Source of the DNA: an uncultured Collinsella sp.
Lineage (GTDB): Bacteria; Actinomycetota; Coriobacteriia; Coriobacteriales; Coriobacteriaceae
DNA length: 64,000 nucleotides
Direction: 5' to 3'
Assembly (NCBI GenBank): GCA_900541045.1
Contig: UQID01000003.1
Span: forward strand, 1-64,000
Notes under the pieces: model-generated
Seen by the model: the letters and a program-made list of their open reading frames with translations, nothing else
The model's database searches: none
Told to the model about the DNA's origin: nothing
Translations under genes and position numbers: made by a program
Part shown: positions 24,346 through 33,483 of the stretch, one piece after another
Layout: every line of letters starts with the position of its first letter
Numbering within the stretch: position 1 is the first letter of the stretch

Positions 24346-27225
24346 ATGAACGGTCTCGATGCTCGGAATGAGGACCGAGCAGACACTGAGAAAAATGGAA
24401 CACCGATATCGAGACGCGGCCTGCTGGCCGCGCTGGCGATTGCTGCCGGGCTCGGCCTTGCCGGCCTTGCATACGCGGATACGGATGAAAGCCATGGCGC
24501 GGGGCGCGGCGGTCATTACTATTGGGGTGACTGGAATAACGGAGCCCTTTACAACGGTAACGGCTTCGGCTGTGCGACGCATTGGCTCGAATGGGATGCC
24601 CATGCAGGCCAGTCACTTCGAGTCGCGATGGCGGTGGAGCTCTCCTCCAACTATTCAAACCCCCTATACGAATGGTGTTGCATGCAGCCGTTTTCACAAT
24701 GCGGCGACACGAATAACCTCAACACGCACAGGCTTTGGTACCCACGCTATCAAGACAACTATATTGAGTACTACTGGAACGGTGCCTACTGGAAGACCGA
24801 GACGGGACGCTTCGCGTTCGATAATACATTCCTAGGCGCGGGATACGGCCGCCACGATACCGCCATGCACACCTTTGGCTATCCCAGCTACGGATGGCTA
24901 GAGAGGAAAGGCGCGACGGAGTCGACCAGAACGCTGAGGGCGAACATATACCTTTTCAACATCGTCGTAAACGGATACAACGCCTTCGGGCAAAGATATG
25001 GCGCGGACACGCCGTTTGACTTCAACAACGCGGGCCATATCGCATGCGTGCAAAAGGGGATGAATACGCATGACGATGCGGGCGGGGACCTGAGCGTAAA
25101 GCTCGAGAAGATCGCCATCAGGAATCGATATGACCTATTTGGTGCAATTGTATCCCTTTCCAATCGCTACAGCGACTCTGACCTGGTGATTCGCGGCGAT
25201 GGTTCGGGAGAGTGGTCGAGGCTTTCCCAGAAGAAGGACGGAGCCGGCACGACTGACGGCAACTTTGCCGTCGAGCTCGGCAACGCAAGTGATGAGTATG
25301 GCGACTTCCTGCACTGCCTGAAATCCGTCCGCTTCAAGGGCTGGAACTCAACCCTGTACGCCGAGTCGGGTCGAGGGATCATCTCAAAGGGACTGTCCGC
25401 AGATGCGTATCCCAATGTGGATTCCGGCTTCTCAAATGCCTACTTTGAGAAACTCTGGGTCTGGCATAATCCGCAAGCCTCGAATTTCTGCAATTTCTGG
25501 GTGACCGATAGCCTCAAGTCAGAGGAGGGTTATTCGCAGATCGTGAGCAATGAAACAGGGCTCTGCATCTCGCTCACAAAGTCGGTGAAAAGCGACGGCG
25601 CGGATGTCTGCCTATGGCATAGCGGCACCCGGAACGGCACCAAGGGTGTTTCAAGTGTCGACTGGAAAGCCAACGAGGTCGTGTTCGTGGGCGATGTCTC
25701 GTTCAAGGAGCCCTCGAATGACTCCAAAGAGATTGAGATAGGGGACCCGTCTTCGAGCTGCACGCCGATTGATATCTATAAAACCCTTTCCGTTGAACAC
25801 CTCACGAGATTTATCCTGTGCGATTCGGATGCCGGCGTCCGTTCGGCCTCCCTCGATATCGTCGGTGGCGCCTCGCAGGCCCCCTGGGGACTGAATTGGT
25901 TCAAGGAGACTGCCGCCAACCGCCTGGTTGGCTTCCCCTGGGCGGCAGCCAACCTCATGAGAGGGTTCTATCTGAAACTGTCTTCTGCCGACGTATCGGG
26001 GTCGATCTGCTATTCGATTCTGAAGAGTGCAGATGGCGGCTGGTCGGAGACGTACAGGGACGGCCAATGGACCGAATTCTCCGATGAAACGCGCATCTGG
26101 GGCATCAAGATCTGGCTCGAGGGCGATGTATCGGATGGTTTCGATCTCTCGATCCGCTGCTGCACCGAAAAGACCGGTTGGGGACAGCGCCATGAGTCCT
26201 TCAAGGTCGATGCCAAGCATGCCCCCGAGATCACCTTTGCAGGGGAGAGACTTATCTCGTTCCAGGTGGAAGCGGTTCCGCGCCCTGTCGGTGCTATCAA
26301 GCTGCTTGCCGATTTTTCAAATAGCCTTAAGGTCCAGTTGCCGGACGATGCCGCAGGCTACGTCTACGCACAGACCTGCCTCGTGCGAAACGCCGCTTAC
26401 GCGACCACTGATTCGCTGCATAGCGCGGCTGAGCGCTACAAGGGTACGGTGACCTCATCCACGCCTCTGTTTATCGGTGGCATCAGTATCTTCTACCATG
26501 CCGACGGCATCGATGACAAGTCCGTTGTGTTTACCGAGACGGCTCAGCCCGGACTCCATACAGCAAACGACGACGCCACGTCTGCCGCGATAAAATCGCA
26601 CTGCAACCTCAACGATCACTTCGACGAGGATCCCGGCATGGGTCTTACGGGCTGGTTCACGGATAGGGGACTGACCGCACCCTACGGAGGATCCGAGCTG
26701 TCGGCGGGCGACGAGCTGCATCTCTATGCGCGCAACCGCTGCACCCTGCATATCGAGTATGCCAAGGGTTCCCTTGAGCCGGAGGAGGGCGTCGTCTACG
26801 TGTCCGAGCCCAAGGACGATGCCGCAACCGTGGAGGGCGCGCTCGAGCTGCCCGACTTCACCGGTTTGGCTGAATCCCATAGTCTGGACGGGATCGAACT
26901 TCCCGCCATCGGCGACAACGACACCGGTCACATGGCCGTCTACTATGGCGAGCGCATCTCGCTCGCGGCACCTGCTGACGCCTACCGCAAGATGGAAGAC
27001 GGCACCTGGAGGCATATCGTGTGCGACGCCTACCTGACCGATAAGGCGGGGGGGGTCGTCCCTGCAGAGCATCAAGATGGTCCGGGACACCACGCTCTAC
27101 ATCAGGTGGCGCTACGCCGAATCGGACGGCGTCGCCAGCGCAAAGAGGTAAATATCATCTGGGACGGAGGTGCGGCCTCCGTCCCGAGCCCGCGCGCGTC
27201 CCTTTCGGGAGGTGCGCGTAGATGA
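24346..27225 (+). CDS. Tat-exported surface protein, paralogue 2, frameshifted in a G8 tract
   Basis: Start ATG after gggaggtgcgcgtag. N-terminus has a twin-arginine signal (TPISRRGLLAALAIAAGLGL). Body and C-terminal module match paralogues 1 and 3 up to YLTDKAGG. Then a run of eight G (27048-27055) shifts the frame, giving an unrelated basic tail (…HHALHQVALRR…) that runs to 27225 and overlaps the next start. With seven G the frame would continue as the conserved SLQSIKMVRDTTLYIRWRYA…ASAKR and stop at 27149-27151, just as in the other copies. So either the tract is a switch that varies in length between cells, or it is an inactivating or sequencing error. Product without the shift would be ~934 aa. 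Confidence 0.75.
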   Translation: MNGLDARNEDRADTEKNGTPISRRGLLAALAIAAGLGLAGLAYADTDESHGAGRGGHYYWGDWNNGALYNGNGFGCATHWLEWDAHAGQSLRVAMAVELSSNYSNPLYEWCCMQPFSQCGDTNNLNTHRLWYPRYQDNYIEYYWNGAYWKTETGRFAFDNTFLGAGYGRHDTAMHTFGYPSYGWLERKGATESTRTLRANIYLFNIVVNGYNAFGQRYGADTPFDFNNAGHIACVQKGMNTHDDAGGDLSVKLEKIAIRNRYDLFGAIVSLSNRYSDSDLVIRGDGSGEWSRLSQKKDGAGTTDGNFAVELGNASDEYGDFLHCLKSVRFKGWNSTLYAESGRGIISKGLSADAYPNVDSGFSNAYFEKLWVWHNPQASNFCNFWVTDSLKSEEGYSQIVSNETGLCISLTKSVKSDGADVCLWHSGTRNGTKGVSSVDWKANEVVFVGDVSFKEPSNDSKEIEIGDPSSSCTPIDIYKTLSVEHLTRFILCDSDAGVRSASLDIVGGASQAPWGLNWFKETAANRLVGFPWAAANLMRGFYLKLSSADVSGSICYSILKSADGGWSETYRDGQWTEFSDETRIWGIKIWLEGDVSDGFDLSIRCCTEKTGWGQRHESFKVDAKHAPEITFAGERLISFQVEAVPRPVGAIKLLADFSNSLKVQLPDDAAGYVYAQTCLVRNAAYATTDSLHSAAERYKGTVTSSTPLFIGGISIFYHADGIDDKSVVFTETAQPGLHTANDDATSAAIKSHCNLNDHFDEDPGMGLTGWFTDRGLTAPYGGSELSAGDELHLYARNRCTLHIEYAKGSLEPEEGVVYVSEPKDDAATVEGALELPDFTGLAESHSLDGIELPAIGDNDTGHMAVYYGERISLAAPADAYRKMEDGTWRHIVCDAYLTDKAGGVVPAEHQDGPGHHALHQVALRRIGRRRQRKEVNIIWDGGAASVPSPRASLSGGARR
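27160..27188 (+). repeat. conserved inter-paralogue hairpin 2
   Basis: Second copy of the gggacggagg.../...cctccgtccc hairpin, between the expected stop of paralogue 2 and the ATG of paralogue 3, again followed by gggaggtgcgcgtagatg. Confidence 0.7.
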
Positions 27226-30062
27226 AGGCTGACAAAAGCAATTGTGAGAAACCGGCCGACAAGTCTTTAATGGAAACCCCGCTTAGCAGGCGGGGCCTGT
27301 TCGCCGCCCTGGCAGTTGCGGCCGGGCTGGGATTGTTGGGCGCCAATGACGCGCTCGGATGGGACTACTGGGGCCAGAATGCCCGTATCAACCAGGGAGC
27401 CTGGGACACGTATGGGATGATTAACGGAAAGATCAACTGCTGCAGGGGTAGGTCGAATCCCGCAAATCAGTGCATGGGCTGGGCGAATGACTGGACTGAA
27501 TGGTATGCCTTCCGCTATGCCTACGTCCAGATTCTTCGATACGCCCTGAATTTACAGGTCGAGTGCGACTATGAGAACGAGCTTTGGTTCCATCTCTCCT
27601 TTTACCCGCTGACCGCCTGCGGTGATGATAACTACAACCCAAACGGCAAGCGCATATGGTTTGCGTCTGATTACGATAACCTGGGCGCAATCAAAGAGGA
27701 CGAGCAGGAAAATAACATCGTTACATTCGATGGCAATTTAACTAATGAAGAGCTTGGCGTCGGCACCGGTCGGCACAATACAGGCTGGAAGCACTATCAA
27801 TACAATGAAACGGGGAAATGGTACAGGCGCACATCGAAAGACGTGACCCATAGATGGTGCGCGGACCTTAATATCTTCAATATTTACGTCGAGGGGAAAT
27901 ACCACGCCGAGACGGTCAATGCCCTGCACTCCCAAACCGGCTGGTTGACCTCGACCGTGGAGCATACATATCTGACCAACGAGGACATCCAGGGTATCGT
28001 CTGTCGCATCCATGCAGCAGACGACGACACTCTGAACTGGGACGTCGGAAATGCCTCTATTACAGATTCAACAGATATATACCAGCAGAAATTCAAGGGC
28101 AATTACAACCAGCTCTTTTTGACTGAGTTCTCGAAAGTCCGAGACGGTTCCTATTCTGATGATTGGGGTCCAGTTCCGGGCTTTCTCACGACGTTCAGAC
28201 CGGCCCATGTCGCTGATGCGTCCTGTGCCGTCAATGCCCTAGGGGGAGGCCCTTGGGACGGAAAGGGGTTCAACCACGTCGCGAACACGCAGCCGTTCGA
28301 GATCAATAGGGCCGGGGTCGCTTCGAGGGCGAGCACCTGGTGGGTTACAAAGACGTTTTCCGAAGGAACGCCCTTATTCGAAGATGGCGCGGTCGCGATC
28401 ATCAGCGACGCATCGGGGCTGTGCGTGAACAGGCCGAACGCAACACAAACAAGGCCATTTAAATTGAACCTCTTCCATAACGGCTACAAGGCGGGAGTGG
28501 CCGGAGACCGTGCCTCGGCCTGGGTTGTTGAGGAGGTCCCGTTTGCGGGATCGTTGACCTTGAATGACGGGGTTAAGGAGATTCAGTTCGGCGAGACGGT
28601 GACGTGCTCGGACCCGCTTCTCTCATGTTCACCCTGCAATAACTGGTCGGACGTCAAGGGCAATAATGGCGGAACTGCCGCATCGGACTTTTTTTACCGC
28701 TGGTACTGCGCAGACTCCGATGGCGTTCCCGATGGCTGTTCCGGGGCGACCGTCATAGGCTCATGTCATCTTTCGAACTTCGGCGATATGCCTGAATGTC
28801 CCGCCTATCGGCATGTCGGCATGAATATGTCAGCCAAAATGTGCATAGAGGCGATCTCGCTTCGCCTAGACGGTTCCCCCTGGCAAGGCTCAATCTGCTA
28901 CAGCATGCTTGCGAAGGACGGCAAATGGAGCGATGTGGCCGCGGACGGCATTCAAGTCGGCGTTGGCGGCAAGTCCCTGCGCTGGAGTGCAATTAAGGTA
29001 TGGCTTACTGGCGAGGTATCCCTGCATTTCGACCTTGAAATCAGGGCGTTCAACTCAAATTTGTCATGGACTGGGGGATATGTCTCAGGGCACGATCTAA
29101 ACTTCGCGAGCGTCAACGGCTTTGGCGATTTGAAGGGTGTCAACGAGCTGCGCTGTGTTCAGGTCGATTTGATTCCCAAGCCAAAGGGCGCAACGGTGCT
29201 ACGTGAGTTTTCGAAAACAGCGAGGGAGCTCAGCCTATCGGAGCAGGAGCTCGATTTAGTTTCGGGACGCTATCTCTCCTGCGTGGTCCAACAGGTGTTC
29301 CCCGCGGAATTGCGCAACGGTATCAACTTTGATTCGCCGCTTGTGCACCGTTTCCACGGATCGATATCTGCCGGACCCGTTCATGTCGGAGGCATCAAGG
29401 TCGTCTACCATGCCGACGGCATCGACGATGAGTCCATTGTGTTCACCGAGACGGCACAGCCCGGGGCCCATACGGCAAGCGCCGCCGCGACATCCGCCGC
29501 CCTTAAGTCGCACTGCAACCTCAACGAGCATTTCGATGAAGATCCGAGCACGGGCTTCACGGGCTGGTTCATGGACAAGGAGCTGACAGCCCCTTACGGA
29601 GGAACCGAGCTCTCGGCGGGCGATGAACTTCATCTCTACGGGCGCAACCGCTGTACCGTCCGTATCGACTATGCCGAGGGGTCACTTCGCCCTGAAGAGG
29701 GGGCTGTGTATCGAGGGGCCGCGAGCGACAGCGCATCCGAGGTTATCGATGCTCTCAGCCTTCCGGATTTCAGCAGGGGCGTTGAGGCCCATGTTATCGA
29801 TGGCCTTTCGCTCCCCGCCTTAGGGGACGATGGTGCTGGTCACAAGGCGGTCTACTGGGGTGAGCGCGTGGCGCCTGTTAAGCCCAGCGGAGTTTACGCG
29901 AAGCAGCCGGACGGCACCTGGCGACGCTATGTCGCCGAGTGCTGGTTGACGTCGGCGGCGGGGGATTCCTCGATCGCATCAATCAAGGCGAAACGGGACA
30001 ACACACTCTATATCAAGTGGTCCGTGGCGCAATCAGACGGCGTCACGAGTTCAAAGAGGTAA
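27222..30062 (+). CDS. Tat-exported surface protein, paralogue 3
   Basis: 946 aa, start ATG after gggaggtgcgcgtag. Signal: TPLSRRGLFAALAVAAGLGL (~residues 19-40), with twin arginine. Shares with the other copies the N-terminal domain (CDYENELWFHLSFYPLTACG), a middle Trp-rich region with QPFEINRAG and a C-terminal module (VVYHADGIDDESIVF, LYGRNRCTVRIDYAEGS, PDGTWRRYVAECWL, RDNTLYIKWSV). It is more diverged than 1 and 2 in the first 300 residues. Function unknown; likely the same extracytoplasmic role. It is the last full member of the tandem set. Confidence 0.75.
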   Translation: MKADKSNCEKPADKSLMETPLSRRGLFAALAVAAGLGLLGANDALGWDYWGQNARINQGAWDTYGMINGKINCCRGRSNPANQCMGWANDWTEWYAFRYAYVQILRYALNLQVECDYENELWFHLSFYPLTACGDDNYNPNGKRIWFASDYDNLGAIKEDEQENNIVTFDGNLTNEELGVGTGRHNTGWKHYQYNETGKWYRRTSKDVTHRWCADLNIFNIYVEGKYHAETVNALHSQTGWLTSTVEHTYLTNEDIQGIVCRIHAADDDTLNWDVGNASITDSTDIYQQKFKGNYNQLFLTEFSKVRDGSYSDDWGPVPGFLTTFRPAHVADASCAVNALGGGPWDGKGFNHVANTQPFEINRAGVASRASTWWVTKTFSEGTPLFEDGAVAIISDASGLCVNRPNATQTRPFKLNLFHNGYKAGVAGDRASAWVVEEVPFAGSLTLNDGVKEIQFGETVTCSDPLLSCSPCNNWSDVKGNNGGTAASDFFYRWYCADSDGVPDGCSGATVIGSCHLSNFGDMPECPAYRHVGMNMSAKMCIEAISLRLDGSPWQGSICYSMLAKDGKWSDVAADGIQVGVGGKSLRWSAIKVWLTGEVSLHFDLEIRAFNSNLSWTGGYVSGHDLNFASVNGFGDLKGVNELRCVQVDLIPKPKGATVLREFSKTARELSLSEQELDLVSGRYLSCVVQQVFPAELRNGINFDSPLVHRFHGSISAGPVHVGGIKVVYHADGIDDESIVFTETAQPGAHTASAAATSAALKSHCNLNEHFDEDPSTGFTGWFMDKELTAPYGGTELSAGDELHLYGRNRCTVRIDYAEGSLRPEEGAVYRGAASDSASEVIDALSLPDFSRGVEAHVIDGLSLPALGDDGAGHKAVYWGERVAPVKPSGVYAKQPDGTWRRYVAECWLTSAAGDSSIASIKAKRDNTLYIKWSVAQSDGVTSSKR

Positions 30063-30071
30063 ATATCAGTC

Positions 30072-30100
30072 GGGACGGAGGCGCGGCCTCCGTCCCGAGG
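30072..30100 (+). repeat. conserved inter-paralogue hairpin 3
   Basis: Third copy of the gggacggaggc / gcctccgtccc hairpin with the same spacing to a following ribosome binding site (cttacggaaggtgcgcgtaa) and ATG. Confidence 0.7.
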
Positions 30101-30132
30101 CCGTGCATGTCCCTTACGGAAGGTGCGCGTAA

Positions 30133-30261
30133 ATGAGCGTAAGCGAATTTAAAGACATCGCTGATGGTGCCTTAGTTGACCGTCGATTCTTGTTGGCTGC
30201 CACAATGACGGAGGCTGGGCTTAGCACTAGCAAGAGGACCCTCATGGGGCCCTCTTCTTGA
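30133..30261 (+). pseudogene. stub of a fourth Tat-exported paralogue
   Basis: A 42-codon frame after the third hairpin unit and the same leader (ggaaggtgcgcgtaaatg). It begins MSVSEFKDIADGALVDRRFL and carries LVDRRFLLAATMTEAGL, which matches the Tat signal pattern (SRRGLFAALAVAAGL) of the full-length copies, then ends at TGA in a terminator-like hairpin. So it looks like the first ~40 residues of another copy whose body has been deleted. Alternatively it is a very small gene in its own right. Supports repeated gain and loss at this locus. Confidence 0.55.
30232..30256. terminator. hairpin terminator
   Basis: aagaggaccc / ggggccctctt pairing with TCAT loop at the convergence of the + strand paralogue operon and the minus-strand gene ending at 30269. 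Confidence 0.5.
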
Positions 30262-30268
30262 GTCTGAT

Positions 30269-31774
30269 TTAATAAGTGAAATAGCCCGGTCGCTTGTTGT
30301 GGCTGGGTGTCTTTTGAGGTTCGGCCTTCTTCTCGAGCTTCGCAAGGCCGTCCTTCAATGCCGCAGTGCCCGGCGTTTTCTCCGGGGTATTCTGCTTTAG
30401 GGGGTAAACTTCGCGCATATGCTCGAGTTGGTCGGCATAACGGGCGTTGATGAAGGGCGGCACGCCATCAGTCTCCCTGAACCCGTTATGGTCGGCCACG
30501 ATCTGGTCGATGAGGTCTCTCGGGTAGGTTTTCGTGGCGTACGACTCCGTGACCTCGAATTCGGGCCCTTCGTAGGATTCCCATGCGTCGATACGCTCGA
30601 TATGGTAAAGACGATCTGATTTCGAGCGCGAAACGGCAATCCACCCCTGGGCGTCGTCCGAACGCCATTCGCTCATGCCGCACGCCAGAAGGATGCGATT
30701 GGAGTTGCCGTTCGCGTCAAGATCATAACCGAGAGATGGATATTCAATCCGCTGGTTAAAGAAAAGGCTCCAGTCTGCACATGATTTGATGGCGGCGACA
30801 AGCTCGGTCAACTCGAACGCACGGGATGAGAAATCCAGCTTGGAGGAGGCGCCCTTCCCCCTTATCGACCAGTAGTAACTATGCTTTTCGTGAGCCCTGT
30901 CAATGTTCAGCCTTATTCTCTCGGCATCCATCTCATTGAGAGTGATCGCCGTTTTGCCCAAATGAGCCATCGGCACTTTGTCGCCGTTGAAGTCGGCATA
31001 CAGGTCGACGTGAATCCTGTCCGACTTGCGGATTTCGTCTATGAACTCACCCACCTTAACAAAGGGCAGGACGGTGAACGAATCGGCGTTACCCCCGGTT
31101 TCCACGCGCGATTGCCTGCATAGGCTAACCACGGCATCTCGATATGAGGGTTGCTCCTGCCTTCCGTTCGCAGCCGTCATGCAAATCTGCTCGACGACCT
31201 GCCTGGGCATCTTGTGCGGGTCGGCGAGCAGATAGTGGTCGCTGAAGGCGAAACTCTTACCGAGTGTGAGCTCCTTGTACCCGGTCACAGTGAACAGGGA
31301 CTCAAATGCACGATTCGGCCAGTTGTCGGGCCCTTCGTACAATGCGTTCAGACGCTTCGAGCAATCGATGAGGCCGAAGTTCATGTATGCCTCGTCCGGC
31401 GCGCGATCGCCCGCGTAGCTCCTCGCGATCCGTGTCATACGGCCCGCCAGCTCATCGACTGTCATCGCCTTTCGGTAAACCGGCCAGTCAGCGGGGGAGA
31501 GCCAGGTGCCGCTCACGATTTCCTCGAGCGTGTGAAAAGGCGAGAAACGGCCCTCGAATTTGATCTCCGAGGCGCTGGGGACAAGGGGCGTCTTGCCATC
31601 CCATTTGACCCCGGGGCCGTCCATAAGGCCGGCATCTACCGGATCGGCACAATGACGGTCTCTCAGCACCATGCCGTCCCTTTTCGCGGTATAGCTGAAC
31701 AGGCCGTCCTCCTCGTTGAACCCGAGAGAAACCTCGCAGCCCTCAACTTCTCCGCTCCATACCCTCTCATACAT
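30269..31774 (-). CDS. hypothetical protein (501 aa)
   Basis: Start ATG at 31774 with aaggggcagattgaa before it. Soluble, mixed charge, with a Lys-rich tail (…KLEKKAEPQKTPSHNKR…). No known domain recognised; no signal peptide. It follows 21 bp after the gene at 31796-32506 on the same strand, so the two form an operon. Style (many acidic and aromatic residues, no motif) resembles ICE- or phage-borne cytoplasmic proteins. Function unknown. Confidence 0.6.
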   Translation of the reverse strand: MYERVWSGEVEGCEVSLGFNEEDGLFSYTAKRDGMVLRDRHCADPVDAGLMDGPGVKWDGKTPLVPSASEIKFEGRFSPFHTLEEIVSGTWLSPADWPVYRKAMTVDELAGRMTRIARSYAGDRAPDEAYMNFGLIDCSKRLNALYEGPDNWPNRAFESLFTVTGYKELTLGKSFAFSDHYLLADPHKMPRQVVEQICMTAANGRQEQPSYRDAVVSLCRQSRVETGGNADSFTVLPFVKVGEFIDEIRKSDRIHVDLYADFNGDKVPMAHLGKTAITLNEMDAERIRLNIDRAHEKHSYYWSIRGKGASSKLDFSSRAFELTELVAAIKSCADWSLFFNQRIEYPSLGYDLDANGNSNRILLACGMSEWRSDDAQGWIAVSRSKSDRLYHIERIDAWESYEGPEFEVTESYATKTYPRDLIDQIVADHNGFRETDGVPPFINARYADQLEHMREVYPLKQNTPEKTPGTAALKDGLAKLEKKAEPQKTPSHNKRPGYFTY

Positions 31775-31795
31775 TTCAATCTGCCCCTTCTATCG

Positions 31796-32506
31796 TTAAT
31801 GCCCGAACTTGGGTCCGCGGCCGTTTGTCCTCAGGTCTTGTTGGCGACGCAGGCCCCCCGCCGCCAGTCCCATCCCATGGACAGCCGATTTCTTTGGAAC
31901 GAACGCAAGGGAGCGAAGCTGCGTGCTCTTGAGCTCGCGGGCGCTAGCGTATGCGGCCAGGTTGAAGGTATTTTCCTGGCGCACCATCTCCCGCTCGATT
32001 GCAGCGGCAACGAGCGCCCTGTCCGAATACGGGTCGAACGCGGCGGCACAGGAGGCGAGCCTGGACAAAGCCGAGGGGCAATCTATAAAGGTCAGGGGGA
32101 CCGAGTAGCGCTCCCTGCACCACCTGGCCGCGACGGCACGCGTAAGGCTCTCGCGCCACCCCTCGCCCTCTGAGGCGGTAAATGAGTTGAGGGATCGGAA
32201 CCCGTTCTCGCGCATGATGTCGTTTAGATCCTCGGTCTCGATATAGCCGTCCTGCCCCACGACCGGGTCGTAGATGTCGTAGGCGTCTTGAAGGACCTGC
32301 CAGCCACCGTTGCCGATGGGCCAGGCCATCGCGAAATCCGTCGTCGTCCCGTTCATCGCCTGGAACCCGAGACCATGTACTGTGAAGCTGCCGCACCACG
32401 TGAGTCCGTAGCGGGCGCAATCATCTGCACCGGGCCTCACCGACGGGCCGTCATCCATGTCCCTCAGCCAATTCGGAAGCATGCTCGGGTCAAGCTCCTC
32501 GGCCAT
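31796..32506 (-). CDS. hypothetical protein (236 aa)
   Basis: ATG at 32506 with a strong ggagggagagat site. Soluble; first half acidic (MAEELDPSMLPNWLRDMDDG), last ~40 residues basic and Gly-rich (GLAAGGLRRQQDLRTNGRG). Not recognised. First gene of a two-gene minus-strand operon; a divergent HNH gene starts at 32680, and a LexA-like box plus a TGTCACC-type motif lie in the shared upstream region. Confidence 0.6.
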   Translation of the reverse strand: MAEELDPSMLPNWLRDMDDGPSVRPGADDCARYGLTWCGSFTVHGLGFQAMNGTTTDFAMAWPIGNGGWQVLQDAYDIYDPVVGQDGYIETEDLNDIMRENGFRSLNSFTASEGEGWRESLTRAVAARWCRERYSVPLTFIDCPSALSRLASCAAAFDPYSDRALVAAAIEREMVRQENTFNLAAYASARELKSTQLRSLAFVPKKSAVHGMGLAAGGLRRQQDLRTNGRGPKFGH

Positions 32507-32574
32507 ATCTCTCCCTCCGTCTGCATTTCTGATGCTCCAATCATCGTTTCGGAGGCAGTCGGGCGGGTGGTTAT

Positions 32575-32586
32575 GAACAAGTGTTC
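32575..32586. promoter_or_regulatory. LexA/SOS-box-like palindrome
   Basis: gaacaagtgttc, identical to the sites at 19221 and 62574, between divergent genes at 32506 (-) and 32680 (+). Fits GAAC-RNRY-GTTC. Confidence 0.6.
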
Positions 32587-32594
32587 CAAGTGGG

Positions 32595-32614
32595 TGTCAC
32601 CTCATGGCACCAAG
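32595..32614 (+). promoter_or_regulatory. direct-repeat motif TGTCACC-N4-GGCACCAA
   Basis: tgtcacctcatggcaccaag, 9 bp after the LexA-like box and ~65 bp before the HNH gene. Confidence 0.5.
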
Positions 32615-32679
32615 TGGGAGAGCGCCGGCATTTGCGGGACTTTATGCTTGAAGCATCTATTTCAATGGAGGGGAACACT

Positions 32680-33081
32680 ATGGAAACATCCGATGTCTAC
32701 ACCCAGGTATTCCAGTCTCTCATGCCTCTTATTCAGATCGCCATCGTGCTTTGGGCGGCAGAGACAATCTTGACGATGCTTATAAAAGAGCATCGCAAGT
32801 CCAAGAAGAAGAAAGAACGGGAGAAACGCCGCTTTGAGTATCAGGACCGTCGTATGGCCAACGACGAGGAACATGCGAAGGTCACGCGCGCGATGCGTTA
32901 TGACGTGCTGCGCCGGGATGGCTTCAGGTGTGTCAAGTGCGGACGTGGTCGCGAGGACGGCGTGAAGCTCCACGTCGACCATATCAAGCCCGTCTCACGC
33001 GGGGGAAAGTCCGTAATGGACAATCTGCAGACGCTTTGCGAGGACTGTAATTGCGGGAAGGGCAACAAATACGAGGAGTAG
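32680..33081 (+). CDS. membrane-linked HNH endonuclease
   Basis: 133 aa from the ATG at 32680 (atggaggggaacact before it). Residues ~12-35 form a membrane segment (SLMPLIQIAIVLWAAETILT); then a Lys/Arg-rich linker (HRKSKKKKEREKRR). The C-terminal HNH domain has C84/C87 and C120/C123 Zn ligands around H98-V-D100-H101 and N115, in the order of the McrA-like HNH family. It should cut DNA using a metal ion. A membrane tether for an HNH nuclease is unusual and could act on incoming DNA (inference). Single gene with its own terminator; upstream LexA-like box. Confidence 0.85.
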   Translation: METSDVYTQVFQSLMPLIQIAIVLWAAETILTMLIKEHRKSKKKKEREKRRFEYQDRRMANDEEHAKVTRAMRYDVLRRDGFRCVKCGRGREDGVKLHVDHIKPVSRGGKSVMDNLQTLCEDCNCGKGNKYEE

Positions 33082-33094
33082 CGTATTTGTTAAC

Positions 33095-33142
33095 AAAAAT
33101 AGAGGGCGGGGCACATTACTGTATCAGCCCTCTATTTTTTTA
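33095..33142. terminator. bidirectional terminator
   Basis: aaaaatagagggc ... gccctctattttttt, 13-bp stem with A and T runs on both sides, between the HNH gene and the minus-strand gene ending at 33156. Confidence 0.85.
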
Positions 33143-33155
33143 TCAGTTCAGCCCT

Positions 33156-33338
33156 CTAAGTATCCTTCTCATCGTGAATCACCGTAACGCGGCGAGTGCA
33201 GACTGCATCGAGATGCGAGCCGCTGAATACCTTTCGGTCGGGCTCTAGCTCGAAGCCGCCGTTCTCAAAGGGAGTGGCCATGCGCTCGAGGTCGGCATCG
33301 GTGATATCGTGCTTCGCCATAAAATCGTTAACGTCCAT
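33156..33338 (-). CDS. small hypothetical protein, antitoxin-like
   Basis: 60 aa from the ATG at 33338 (ggataggtgattggc before it). MDVNDFMAKHDITDADLERM looks like a short helix pair, followed by a strand-rich tail (GSHLDAVCTRRVTVIHDE). The type is common as a stand-alone small protein in actinobacterial and other Gram-positive genomes and may be an antitoxin or regulator; no partner toxin is adjacent. Not identified. Confidence 0.5.
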   Translation of the reverse strand: MDVNDFMAKHDITDADLERMATPFENGGFELEPDRKVFSGSHLDAVCTRRVTVIHDEKDT

Positions 33339-33483
33339 GCCAATCACCTATCCAAACCGGGTTTCCTAAGTGTCTTGCCGCCCGGTGAAATCATTCCGAG
33401 GAATTGATAGAAGCAATCACCCCCTGAATCAAAGGTGCAGCAAACTCGATGGGCCTGCTGTTCAAGCCCTGTATTCAGAAGTC

